A stretch of 64,000 nt of DNA, taken from the NCBI RefSeq assembly GCF_964204865.1, contig NC_135258.1, forward strand, positions 13,073,001 through 13,137,000. The letters are read 5' to 3'. Within the stretch, counting starts at the first letter, position 1. Each line of letters starts with the position of its first letter. The position numbers and the translations under genes are program-made. The stretch is from Styela clava. Taxonomy: Eukaryota > Chordata > Ascidiacea > Stolidobranchia > Styelidae. The notes below the pieces were generated by a model. It ran no database searches, was not told the DNA's origin, and worked only from the letters and a program-made list of their open reading frames with translations. Of the stretch, positions 49,101-61,400 are shown one piece after another.

Positions 49101-50132
49101 TTGATTTGCTGGAATATACCATCTATCAATACGGCACTCGACAATTTGTGAACCACTACGTTTTTGTTTTCAAGTATACTCTTTTGAGTTTATGTTTAAA
49201 TGGCGCCAAACATACTATAGGTTTCCATTTTCCTATTTTTTTTTTCTAATTTCACGGTACTATTTAGTATTTATTATCTAGTTCTAGTCTATAATTTTGC
49301 TGCAAGCACCCCTTTGCAAAAAATCGCGATCTAACACTTCAAAATTACAAAGCCTTTCTAACATAAGTTTTCAGAACCGTGGATCTGAGGTTTGGCACAT
49401 ATTTTAGGCCAGTTTCAAACATCTAAACGGTGCAGTCAGAGTCAAAAGATTACTAAAATAATCAAAATGAAACTCCGAAATTTTCAAAAGAAGCGAAAAA
49501 GATTGCACACGCTAAAGTTTCCGTGGTCAAAATGTTTCTGAAGTGTGTGGCATCAGTCGCAGTCGAATTAGTTTTGAACCAGGAGCCGAGCACAAAATTT
49601 ATGTCAACCCGAAGCCGTCAGTTTGTTTCTGAATGATACGAATTCGGCAATTGGCATCGAATATATACTTCAAGGATTATATACACGATTTAACAGCCCT
49701 GATGTTCACAACCCATAGTTTCATATACCGCGATAAATATCAACACGAAATTGTTATTATTCTATCGGCATAACCAAATAGTTTAAGTGGACGAAGATAT
49801 GCTGTTGAGTTAAAGCCTGTTATTTGCACCTATAACAGCTGAATGAATTTCTATTTACTCGGTATGTGTCTCAGATTATATACGTTTAACTATATCTTGA
49901 GGAGACTTTAGAATTTGAATACATTACAAACTATAAAGCTTAATGCAAAAGTCAAAGCAAAATTGATCGATCGTATTTCGTGGCTGAAGTATCACATATA
50001 ACGTAAGCGTACTCTTCTTTTTGTTTATTGTATTATCACGTTCTTTGAAGCACCTGTCAGTCTTAAGTATATGCGTTCTACAATCTCTCAAAGGTTTACC
50101 TAAGTCTGCAGTGCAGTTAGTCCTCAGCAGCT

Positions 50133-52505
50133 ATGGCGGAGATAGTATACAAAGCATATCTTAAACGATATTTTCTCCTTGCGATTCTCTGTTTCGTAAC
50201 ATTTTGGCAAATGTATTCAACTACCGGTTTCATCATTCTGAACAATGCTGTAACGATGTTCTACCAAACTTCGCCGTATGCAACTGATTTGCTGGCTGTA
50301 ATAGGAAATCTCATTGGCTTACCAGTTGGGCTGCTTTCTGCTTATTACAGCGATGTCTTATCCCTTCGTGCGATGATGTTAGGTCTCATTTTGGCACTTT
50401 TGGGCGGTTCGTTTGTCTGCATGATTGGGTTTCTGTCAGGGTGAGTAATATTGCTACACAAATATCAATAGAATGTGTAAACTAAGAGTGCTGTTTTAAG
50501 TATTGAAACTAGACATAATGAATAATGTCAAATAGGAAGCGATACGAAAAGATTTACAAAATATACAATACTGATTTACATTATCTGTTTCATTCAGAGA
50601 TTTGTTCTACGTCACTGCAATCGGTCGACTCGTAATGACATCCACATTCGGCATAATGTTTACAACACAGGTTTTGTTGGCAGCAGGCTGGTTTCCTTCT
50701 AATGAGACAGCAATGGCATTTAGTTTCCCTTTGATGACAGCTATGGGTGGCTCAATTGCATCATCCGTAATTTACCCTCTCGCCATTCCAACGCTTAACT
50801 TCACCAAAAATATAAATAATTCGGAATGGGAAGGTTCTCACAGAGTAACAGTAGTGTTCAGCACGACATTTGGTAGCATGTGTATTTCCTCGTTATTATC
50901 ATTAATATTAGCATTAATTTACTGCAAAAACAATCCTCCCTCTCTTCCAAGCCGAGCGCAGCATGATATTTTAATGAAAAAGGAAGAACGGAGACGTTGT
51001 ATTGATCGCCTGAAAAGCATTTGGAGCATTATTGGCAAACGTCAGTTCGTTCTGATCACCATGGCGACGTCGTTTTTTCAGTCTTACTTGGTATATGGGA
51101 TAATTTTGATGCCATCTTGTATAATAATCACGTTTCCTGAGATTGAGAATATTGTTCCTGGAAAAATATTCCTCATATCGACCATTGGACAAGTAGCAGG
51201 TGTTGCAGTAGCCGGCAAATTGCTTGATCGATTTAAGACCTTCAAGAAAGCAGTTTTATTAAGTAAGTTACTTGAGTCTATGCAGAGTTTTCTAGAGCAG
51301 GACTACTCAACTATTTTTATCGAAGGTCCGCAAACAAAACTTCAAAATTATTTGGGTCCGGCTTTCCAGAAATGATATTTCGGCATCTTCAAACGAGAAC
51401 TTCCTCGACCTACTAATGATTAGTAGCAAATCAAAATTGTTTATTATGGTGTTATAGTTCTTTTTGTATATATTCAAAACTATGAAAGTCATTTTATAAT
51501 AGGAAATTCAAAAAGTGGGGCTAATGATCCAAAATAAATAATTAGGTGCAGTCCAAATCCAATACTCGGAAGGTCCGGATTCGGACCGCGGTCCGCCAGT
51601 TGAGTAGCCCTGTTCTAGAGGACCCCAGCTCAGTACATTGAAAACATTTTGTTATATATACATCTTGGATTTTAATACTTCTATTCATTTTAGTCCGATA
51701 TAACAACGTACAGAGGGTGTTTGAAAGGAGGTTTACTAATGACCTACCCCATCTGATCCATGTAATTTTCAAGAAAGCATTCTTGTCCGGATATGGGACA
51801 ATGACCGACTTCGTTGGAAGTACTGTGTATACTTTTCATCTCGTCAAAAAGTTCTAGAGATGTTGGTTCTCTTAAAATAAATACTGCGTTGAGTTGCTGA
51901 ATAAAATGTTATCACTTTAAAGTTCTAAACCCACAGAGTACAACTCTAAAACCTAAAGTACGCCATGTGTGTATCTAACGTCCACTCGTTAGGAAGAAAG
52001 TACAAACCATTTACTATAGATGAAATTGTATTATTTACATTTTATATCTTTTTCAGGTGTAATTATCATGATACTCTCATGTGTTGGACTGTTCTTTGCA
52101 CATTCTCGTCGTAAAATGACTCTTCTTTATATATTATACACAACAATTAACACAGCAGGTGGAGTGTATTTACCTTCCGCTATTGAATTATTAGTTGAAA
52201 CTACTTATCCAGCTAACAAATTGCTTCTGATGTCACTATATACGTCGATTTCGAATACCTTCATTGTTATTTTCACGTCCATTACCAGACTGTTGATGAC
52301 AAAACGTGGAGTTCCAACTGCTACTTTAGCGACAGTTGGCTTTCTCGTGGTTTCGATGGTTGCCATATTGATGGTTAATCCAGATTATAAAAGACATAAG
52401 ACTGATTTAAATACTACTGCATTAAACAGCAAACGGCAAAACAAGGAATTGAACAAAATTCATGATACACGTTCCATAGGAACGAATGCAGAATTATTGG
52501 AATAA
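50133..52505 (+). CDS. FLVCR/SLC49-like major facilitator transporter, intact copy (473 aa)
   Basis: Three exons: 50133-50440, 50598-51262, 52057-52505; phases 2 and 1 match. A plasma- or organelle-membrane solute carrier with about twelve hydrophobic segments, split after TM6 by a basic cytosolic loop (KKEERRRCIDRLKSI). Family markers: LLAAGWFPSNETAMAF, corresponding to the WFGP/E-V-S-T-A region of FLVCR proteins, and VYLPSAIELLVETTYPANKL, corresponding to the LPVGFE..ELTYP segment. NFTK and NNS offer glycosylation sites in one outer loop. SLC49 members move heme, choline or related substrates; the substrate here is unknown. The start ATG is shared with the upstream copy. The last ~40 residues are a polar tail. 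A 315-bp hAT element sits in intron 2. Confidence 0.85.
51298..51612. mobile_element. hAT-type element (315 bp) in intron 2 of the intact transporter
   Basis: The ends CAGGACTACTCAAC and GTTGAGTAGCCCTG are inverted repeats, flanked by the exact 8-mer TTCTAGAG at 51290-51297 and 51613-51620. The inner repeat GGTCCG(CAAAC) occurs near both ends. It is absent from the matching position in the upstream duplicate, so it arrived after the duplication or was lost there. Confidence 0.92.
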
Positions 52506-52640
52506 TTCATAATCATTTCCATAAATAGAAACTCAACAAAAACTGAAAGAGTTGTTCTTTTTAATTTATTAATTTGAAAAATATATACGAGAAATCATAC
52601 TCGGAAATAGAGCGACTAAGTAGGCAACTATCACTTGAAC

Positions 52641-55486
52641 CGTGAGGACGAGGTAGATGAATTTGATATTCCCATTTTACTACCAAGTTTTTCAAGACTG
52701 ACCTTTATTGTCATTTTTATTGTAATAACTTTACATGTAGTCTTCTTCGTGCTATTTCTATATAGTATTACTTTGCTTTCAACTATGAACCATCTTGTAC
52801 AACAGAGCGTGATTTATTTCGGTAGTTGCATGCTCTCGGAAAAATATAGACTGGTAATAACAAAACTCTCACAGGGCTTCAAAATATCAACTGTCGTACG
52901 TGGCAATTGCAATATCATTAATCTTGTTATGATTACTAATAAATAAATATATGAATCACTATGGTTGTTTTATTACTAGCACTTTAAATGAAGGTATATA
53001 TATATGGACAACTTCATAAGAGAAAAATGACGAGGAAAGGAAAGGAAGAAAACTAACTGAAACCCGTTCATAATTACGTATTTATTCAAGCAATATTCCG
53101 AAGCTTTTTCGATATGATTAAACGCATAATACTGATAATGTATAATATCTACAAGAGTCCGAAAGCAAATAAACTTACAAAGTTCCTAGGAGGAAATCGC
53201 CTAAGATTTTGACAGATTTTTTTTTCTCGGTCACACCTCCGCCCCACTAACGTAAATATACGATGCAATTATTTTTTTTCCGTGAATTACACAAATTGTT
53301 AAGCTATTGAAGGCAATATGAATTTTTTTTAATGTGCTATTAAAAGATGGAATCTTCCAATTTCTAAATAGTTTGAAATTCTTGAATTACTCGAAACAAA
53401 ATATTATCCATTCCAGTCGCATAAGCACAAACATACAAATTCCTCTATAATTGGCAATAGAATCATTGGTGTTTGAACATTAGTTGAGTTGAGATGTTTC
53501 AAATGTTTTCAAACATCCGCTTTGCATCATTAGCTAGAAATCCCTATCCCTATGTCAATGAAGCAATTCACAACACGCAATGAAATTAAAAAAGCTAGTA
53601 ACTAGGTAAAGATCTTATTTATAATTCATATTATGGAAGTATAAAATGTGTAGAACAGGAAAATGCACCTTTGATTCGTCCCTCAACTCAGAAAGTATTC
53701 CATGTAAACTAGCGTTAAAATGTGACACAAGGTCACAGGCTTATTGTTATTTTGGTCGACATTTACCATAGACGCCTCAAGCTTTAATCAGGAATTTGAA
53801 AATGATATTCTGCTACCTCTCATTAGTTTAGCTACCGTAAATATTTATAGTTTTACATAGCCACAAGTTATTTGCGGATGATGGCATAAGTTACAGATGG
53901 ATTTAGAAAAATGTTGATATCAAAACTTGTGTGCGAGTAAACTTGTAAATTTTAGAAAAATTAAATGTAATACTTTATATCAGAAAACAAGCGAATCGAG
54001 ACATGTTTAACCTTCCGACCGCTCCAATCCCTGACCATTTTATGGGTATTTTCAAACTTATTTTTTTTGTCAACCATTAAGCCCTTAAGCTTCAATCATG
54101 GCTTTTTAAAAGCGTCTGCTAGAGTACTATTCAGCAATATATCTTTAAAACACACTCCTCGAAAAAAAAATTTTGCAAAAAAATTTCAAAAATTTCTAAA
54201 AAAAAAATTGGACTTTGAGATATTCTGTGTACAGTAGAGGGTTAATAATTAATTCCTAATTAATTAGTTTTTTCTTCAACGTTTTCGTCAAGTTTTTCCT
54301 AACATAACAATACCGAAACGACTATTATAGCATAAATGGTTATTACTCTGAAATTCACAATTGTATTTACAGTATTGTCAAGTTCAAGGTCAAATTACCG
54401 ATACTTATGACGTCACAGCTCTTATTATTACTGCACAGACCACCCCCAATGCAAAAAAATTAAATTTTTTCGACGGAAATGCGCGTAGAACGACGTAAAC
54501 AATCTCATACGCGCATTCACGCGTTAAAATTACCAATAATTTTACGTTTTTTTTACATACAAAAAATCTCCATACCTCTGCCAACTATGGAGCAGTCGAA
54601 ATCATATTTATCAAAACAACACAGCGCCAGGAATGATCAGGGATAGTTAGTATGACTGAAAATACATGCTAAAGCAATAATAAGTCGTTATAAAGGAGTA
54701 TTTTCTGTCTGAGCTGAGTCGACATTTTCAGACGTCTGACAGGCGATTTTGAAATCCACGCTATTTATACGATTCGCACTTTGCGTCACGGCTGGAAGGT
54801 TTTATCGCTTCTCTCATATCAGGGCATTACGTCAATAAACAGTTAAGAGCGATATTAACAGTAGGTTACCATGTGCTAGACTTAATCGCGTTGAGAATCC
54901 CATATGGACTAACGAGCGGCGAGAGAGTTAACGTATACTGGTTCTGTATAGTAAACCATGACATTTTCGTTAGCTTTGTGATATAGATATAAAATAATCC
55001 ACATTTTTCTCTTTTTCAAGCATTTTTTTTTCGAAAAAAATCTAACGAACGATATTTATAACGGCCCTCTCCGCTATTGTTGCCGCTCGGAGCAAAGCAA
55101 GAATGAAGTATTATTATTCAGTTCAAGTACGAAGTAGAGGACGTCAGCTTCAAGTATCAAATTAGCAAACTCATTTGGTGACTTTGTGTATAGCACAAGT
55201 TTAAATGACTGCTTAGAATCAGATATTTACAATTTCATTCGAGTTTGTTAGAGGTTTGTCAGAAGATTTTTAAAAAGAGTTTTCGATAGTTTGTGCTTTT
55301 GAAATTTTCGACGTGAAGTGTATATTTTTACGTGGGGTCGTCTATATAATAGTTTATTTTTTCATTACCGGTATTTTCATTCGCATTTTCGATAATTTAT
55401 TTATGATAATGCTCGGTTATGATATCGATTTAAATAATATTTATCTACTCAGGAAAAATTACATAGAAATCTTCCAAAATCTAAAT
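52641..55486. other. Intergenic region between transporter and EGF-protein gene
   Basis: AT-rich DNA. AATAAA at 52938-52943 may end the transporter transcript. From 53.0 to 54.4 kb there are poly-A/T runs and no recognisable gene or element. The promoter of the EGF gene should lie near 54.5-55.4 kb. I see nothing else I can support. Confidence 0.45.
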
Positions 55487-58400
55487 ATGATCTGTAGAAG
55501 TTTTGTATTACATCTTGTTTTTCTATTGTGCATAGCATGTATTGCTGTGCGAGGATACACCCCAGCTTCAAGGTCGAGGTGAGTCTTCTTTGCATGATTA
55601 GTTGCTCAATGTTCGCTGTAAAACCCGCAATTCATTGTTGTTGTTTTTCAATTAAATTTGTTCGAACAAACAACTAAAATTGTGCTCTATGTCTAGAACA
55701 TTTCGCAAGAGATGGACGTCTTCACTGAAGGGGTGTGTGAACAATCAGTACGGTTATACATAGCTCATACCGCATACATTTTATTTATACTAATTCCTGT
55801 TGTTCTTTAAGTATTATTGTTTGATAATGCCACTCTAAGTGAAAAGCTAACTTCCCTCTAAAATTATATATTTGAGGTTTTGATAGGGTTTTCAGATACG
55901 CAATGAGCCACTGACATATTCGCAGATTTATAAAGAATTGCGGCGTACATATTTTCTATACATTTATTTTTTGAAATATCGTATTTGGGTGGTCTTCGTT
56001 TGATATATATATATACACGGTAAATAATATATAAAAATTACAAATCATTCGCGACGACGTTTCGGAGCTTCTCTAACTATTACGGAAACCGATTATCCAA
56101 AGCTCTTGAATATTTGACCAAATAACTGTCACAAAAAAAATTTGAGTAATATTTCTAAGGTAAAGTTTTTTTTTCAATTCAATATTTTCCAGGGCCCGTC
56201 GGCTGGTATCTCGATATTTCAATAGACTTGGAAATCGTGCAATTGTCGACGGAAGACGAATGTACTGGTATTGCAGGCGCGGAGCAAAACTCGCAATATG
56301 CCGACGGAATAAAATAAAGGGCACCAAGTCAGAAACCATTCAGAAAGCCAGATCAAAGACAATATCAAAAGGTAACGGATTGATTTTATTGATACACAAA
56401 ACATTTTAGTTTAATCCATCTCGCTTCAAGTCAATTGATTACACACATTCTATATTTAGTTACCGGTATGTAGCCTATATATATAGATTATATTCACATA
56501 ATTTTCTATAGAGTAAGCGATAGTTTTTTTTAAGTAGAGGAGTTGTATTGTGAGCGATGTAGAAAGTGAGTTCTGAATAGGTCTCGTATTCACCAAAAGC
56601 TACTCATTACTCTCACACGTGAGATTTATTTATATATAACCGAAACGCCGACCAATATTATCTCTTGGGTTAATTTTTTACCCAACTTTGGAGTGTGATT
56701 GTGACTTAATCGAAGTTAAAAATAAAATAAAAATAACTTTCGAACATGATCCAATATCGAAATTTGCTTTTCTTAGGATAGGGCCTTGGGTAAAATGTGG
56801 TATAAATGCATACATAAATGCATATATAAATGCAAAACCCGAACTCGCAAAATTACCAGGTTGGAACAAATGGGCTTTATATAATTCATGTTGCTCTTAT
56901 TTCAGAGGTGTGTACGGCCCGCAACTGCGCAAACGGGAAATGTATCTCTAACAAATGTGTATGCAACAAAGGATGGACGGGAAAGAGTTGTACAGAGGGT
57001 GAGTCTTAAACCTGGCAAAATGACTATAATTATTACAAATAATGTAATCTACCAATCATATGCCAAGCAGAGAAATCACCCCACACAATATATATCATTT
57101 AATGCAAATTTGATGAGAAAAAACGGGCACCTGGAAATGATGTTCTATGGCATTGATGATAGTGGCGATTGGCGAACGCGAGGCCTTCTTCTGGCAAAAA
57201 AACGGAGGTTGCTAATATATTGTACTCACGTAAAAACACAAGCAAACAATTATGAACTAACTATACACAAATACGGTACTACTAGTTTACATAACATACT
57301 TCATATTTGACCGATTGAGTCTAGTTTTATCATTTTTACTTGCGTGGGCGTAAAGTTTAATGAAGTCATTTTAATCCTATCAACATTAGTCACAGGTAAT
57401 TACAAAAATGGACACAAATTTTTTTATACGAGATTAACTTTTGTGGCTTGATGTATTTGTATTACGGGAAAGGCTAAAAATAGGTAAACATTCCTTACGA
57501 TTAACAATCCCGCATTTTGGCTACTTTATTGAAATGAAAGCGGATTCACAAAAATATACGACAAAATAATAAAAGTATCAAGTTGAGTAATATTTTGAAT
57601 TCACATGTAAAATTCAAAAAACGATAAATAAACACAAAGTTATGATACATGACAGATAATGGCATCCCATTGTAATTCAATTTATGACATACACCCCACA
57701 TGCTGTGCTCTCACAAGGAAAACGCTTTATCATATGGCTACGATTGATAAAATCTACAATGTGTAGAACAAAGTATTATCTATAAAATTTTACTATTTTT
57801 TTTTATTTATTGTCTACCTGCAAATTCGCAAAAAATCATGAAGTAAAGAAGAGAAGCTATTGTAATATTGACCTTCTGTTGTTATTCATAGTGATTTAGG
57901 GTTACGTGGTAGACTTCCGGCACAGCGCGTGAGAATGTTTTGTGCATTCAGGTGTCGTGATACCGATAATCCACGACAGACAACAATAGGTCTTATGTTA
58001 TACCTTTTAAAAATTCGTTTGGGTGAACGTACATAGCAAAATCAGAAAATTGTTATTGCAACTATCAATGGGTACTTCAATAATTTTATAAATATATATA
58101 TATATATTTGAAATTTCGACAAGGAAAGATCAACATATTCTAAAATCAAATCGATTATTTATGCACATAAAAACAACTTTTCTCACTCAAATAAGTTTAC
58201 CGAGATCCAAAATAATATACACAGTCAAACTACATATTTTCAAATTAATTATAATTTGAGATTCTGAGGCAGCTAATTGGATGCTCCTAAATTGGTAAAC
58301 AAATAGGCTACAACTTGGCTTATCAGTGAGCCGCGTTTGAAATATATATATATAACTCCATCTTTTTAAATTAACTATGATTTGAGTTTCTGGGGCAGCA

Positions 58401-61400
58401 AAAAGAACCTGTGAATGCTATAGGATACTCAGAAATTGGTAAACAAATGGGCTACAACTTGGCTTATCAGCGAGCCGCGTTTGAAATATATATAAATATT
58501 TGCGTTCATGTTTACGACCAGTTTTCACAACTTTCATTAATGGATTAAGGAGGCTTGAATATCACAAGACCTGTCAAAAATAGCCTATTGTTGTGCTTTC
58601 TTAGGCGTGTTATCGGTACATTTGCGTGGGTATGTCAGCTCAAGGGTTGATTGTCCTTGAAGTGCTTTTGTAAAACAATAAGTACTGGTATAGTTATGTT
58701 GTATGTTTTGATCTTAAAGTGTTTTTAAAAAAAAAAAATTCTTTTCTTCTCATGTTGAAAGACATTGATGAATGTGCGAAGAATTTCCATTTTTGTGGAC
58801 AACTTTGTATAAACACACTGGGAAGCCATCGTTGTGCGTGTAGACCAGGTTACCAATTGCACTCAAACGGAAAGTCTTGTTTGGTAGAGGAATTTGTCAT
58901 CCGCGAAGAAGGTCACGTGAATTTGCCAAACCCTCCGATTGGTCTCAAATATGTGGCTTCGAACAACAACGACGTTGATATTCAAAACAGGTATGAATCG
59001 CTTTCACGACATCTCATTTTATTAATGATCAAGTATTATATATATATACTGATAACCCTACCTTGTCTGGCTATCTTAAACGTCATGTTAATAACACTGA
59101 TAATTATCAGCCACGTTTTAATTGGGTTTATCGGTTTAAAATCCATGAATCGTGAAATCGCAATTGTAAATTTATAAACAACACCATTTGATATAAAGGC
59201 GTCATGCTATAAAATCTTCCAACGCTTTGCCAAGAACAATAAACCTACATTTCCGTTATTTTGCGATATATTTCAACAACCACAGATTACGCCGAACTCC
59301 CGCATTTATACTACAGCGATTTCAGGAAAACTACTAAGATAGGTAAAAAGTTAGTTCAAAGAAATCTCATTTGTTAACAAAAAAAAAAATGCTCAAATAT
59401 ATGAACATGAAGTCCAAAGGAACGGAAATAATGGATGAAAAATATTTTTCTTTTAATAAAATGAAACAGCAAAATTTTGAGGAAATTGAGTTCCATAATA
59501 ACAAAAAACAGTTCGGCGTTAATAAATTGTTTGGTTCTATCTTGAACTAGAAAGATACCATGGTACAAAAAGTATTATGAGCATTTCAAAGTGGTAAAAA
59601 ATCAGATTAATTTATCATCAAATCATAATAATATTCAGGAACGGAATTCGGTATCCAAATTTGCGATCTTTCTACCCTTTCGGGGGTCTCTCTCTCATCA
59701 ATGTATGTTTGCCCTATTTATGCAAATTACTAAACTTTGAAATATTTATATTTTTGTACTCTCCAGGAAACCAGTTGTCGTACCATCTATCAAAGAACCC
59801 ATTCTTCGTTATCCTGTTCTATCTAGATGGTACCTATCTGCCAAAGTGAAACGTAAGTTTGGAGAAATGTAATTTTGTTGGCATCCATCGCCTGTTGCTG
59901 ACTTTCTTAAAATTATGTACTGACGGCTTCAACTATATAAAAAAAATCAATCTAATATTAGTGTATAAAGGATAGGACTACAACACTCGCCCGGTGCTAT
60001 ATAAACTAACTCAATTCATCGGGTTTATGTGGCTACATGGGTTTTTAAAGAAATAACACTAAGAACGAACGAATACATAAAAACGACGACCTAATAGTTT
60101 GTACAAACTTTTATCGCATTATGAGTATCCGTAATATTTGTCGCTGGTAACAAACGGCAATGCTTTTTGGTATATACAGATTAGAGATGTACCGATGTAT
60201 CGGTATCGGCAATATCGGTAATTTTTTCGGTATCGGCATCGGTTAAATCAAGGCCGATATTTCCGATATATTTATCTTTTTGATATGGTCCAGAAAGTTT
60301 TAAAAGATAAGTTGGAATACTACTTTTTAATTTATTTTTTGTCTGGAGAGATCGTGAGCTATGAGCCATACATGCCCCCCCCCCCCGCGAGAGAATAGGA
60401 TTCACGTGTTTTTAGCTATTCATCAGCCAAACTAGCTCAACTAATTTGGCTTTTTTCGCTGTCAAATTTTAATATTGACATTTTTAATATTATTATAGTA
60501 ATTATGAAGAAATATATCAACACAGCACATAACAAAAAGCAACTAGGCGCCCAGTTTCAAATCATACAGTGGAATTGGGGTCCTTATCAACGGCACATGG
60601 ACTTTTAGCACGGGTATAAATTCTGACTGTTTGTCGTCAAGTACGAGTGTCATTTAGTCCGTCGACATCGATAAACTAAATTCCGAAATTCAAAATATAT
60701 GATAGCAATTGTAAAATATTTTATATTATAAAATAGTAAAGTAAAAAAACATCCTCGACGGTTATAGGTAGGACTTCTTTTTGTCGGTGCTGATTGATAT
60801 TCTTTCATTTCGGCTTTGACTTATTGCGTCGACGATTACGATTAGCCACGAAATATTATATTTGTAAAATGCTTTTAATTTGAACGTAGGACGGCGGCGC
60901 AAGAATGTGTGGGTGATATTCGATATTCTTTTAAACACGAATAACGATATTCGAAGGTCGCGATATTCATATTAAGTTCAAATGGGACATCCGGGCTTAT
61001 GAGTTTATTAATTGAACACCGAGATTACTAGCGTTACTGTACAATGTATCTTAATCAGTTGAAGCAAACACCAAACATTAATTTCATATTATGTGATATA
61101 TATATATATCTTTTTTTCCGATCTGAAATAATGTGTACTATGAACAACGCTCAAAGACCATTGTTTTAACCCGTCTGCCCTACACAGCACACCTAATTAA
61201 GTAATAATTACATAGTATCGGTATCGGAATATCGGTAATATCGGCCTTTTTGTAGTATCGGCGTATCGGTATTGGTATCGGCGTTTTTAGCTGGTATCGG
61301 ATCGGTATCGGCGACAAAAGTGGTATCGGTACATCTCTAATACAGATTAGAATATCATCTCATTAGAACACAAATTTATTAAAACTACTTATTTCATAAA

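Larger units (their letters stand above)
49375..52640 (+). repeat. Segmental duplication, copy B
   Basis: Partner of about 36260-39100, including ~750 bp upstream of the start codon, both introns and 3' flank. It differs from copy A by small indels, by the extra 315-bp element in intron 2, and by retaining the 112 bp lost in copy A. Confidence 0.85.

Noticed and set aside
56888..57310. 140-residue ORF across the EGF1 exon
   Set aside because: It reads the EGF1 exon in the wrong frame and runs into the intron; the cysteine pattern exists only in the frame I used.
59287..59340. Extra exon after the 58762-58990 exon of the EGF gene
   Set aside because: It has an AG and GT border, but in the required phase it hits a stop, while joining directly to 59767 keeps phase.
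59641..59699. Another candidate exon in the EGF gene
   Set aside because: It is open in phase but ends in a phase that forces a stop in the next exon.
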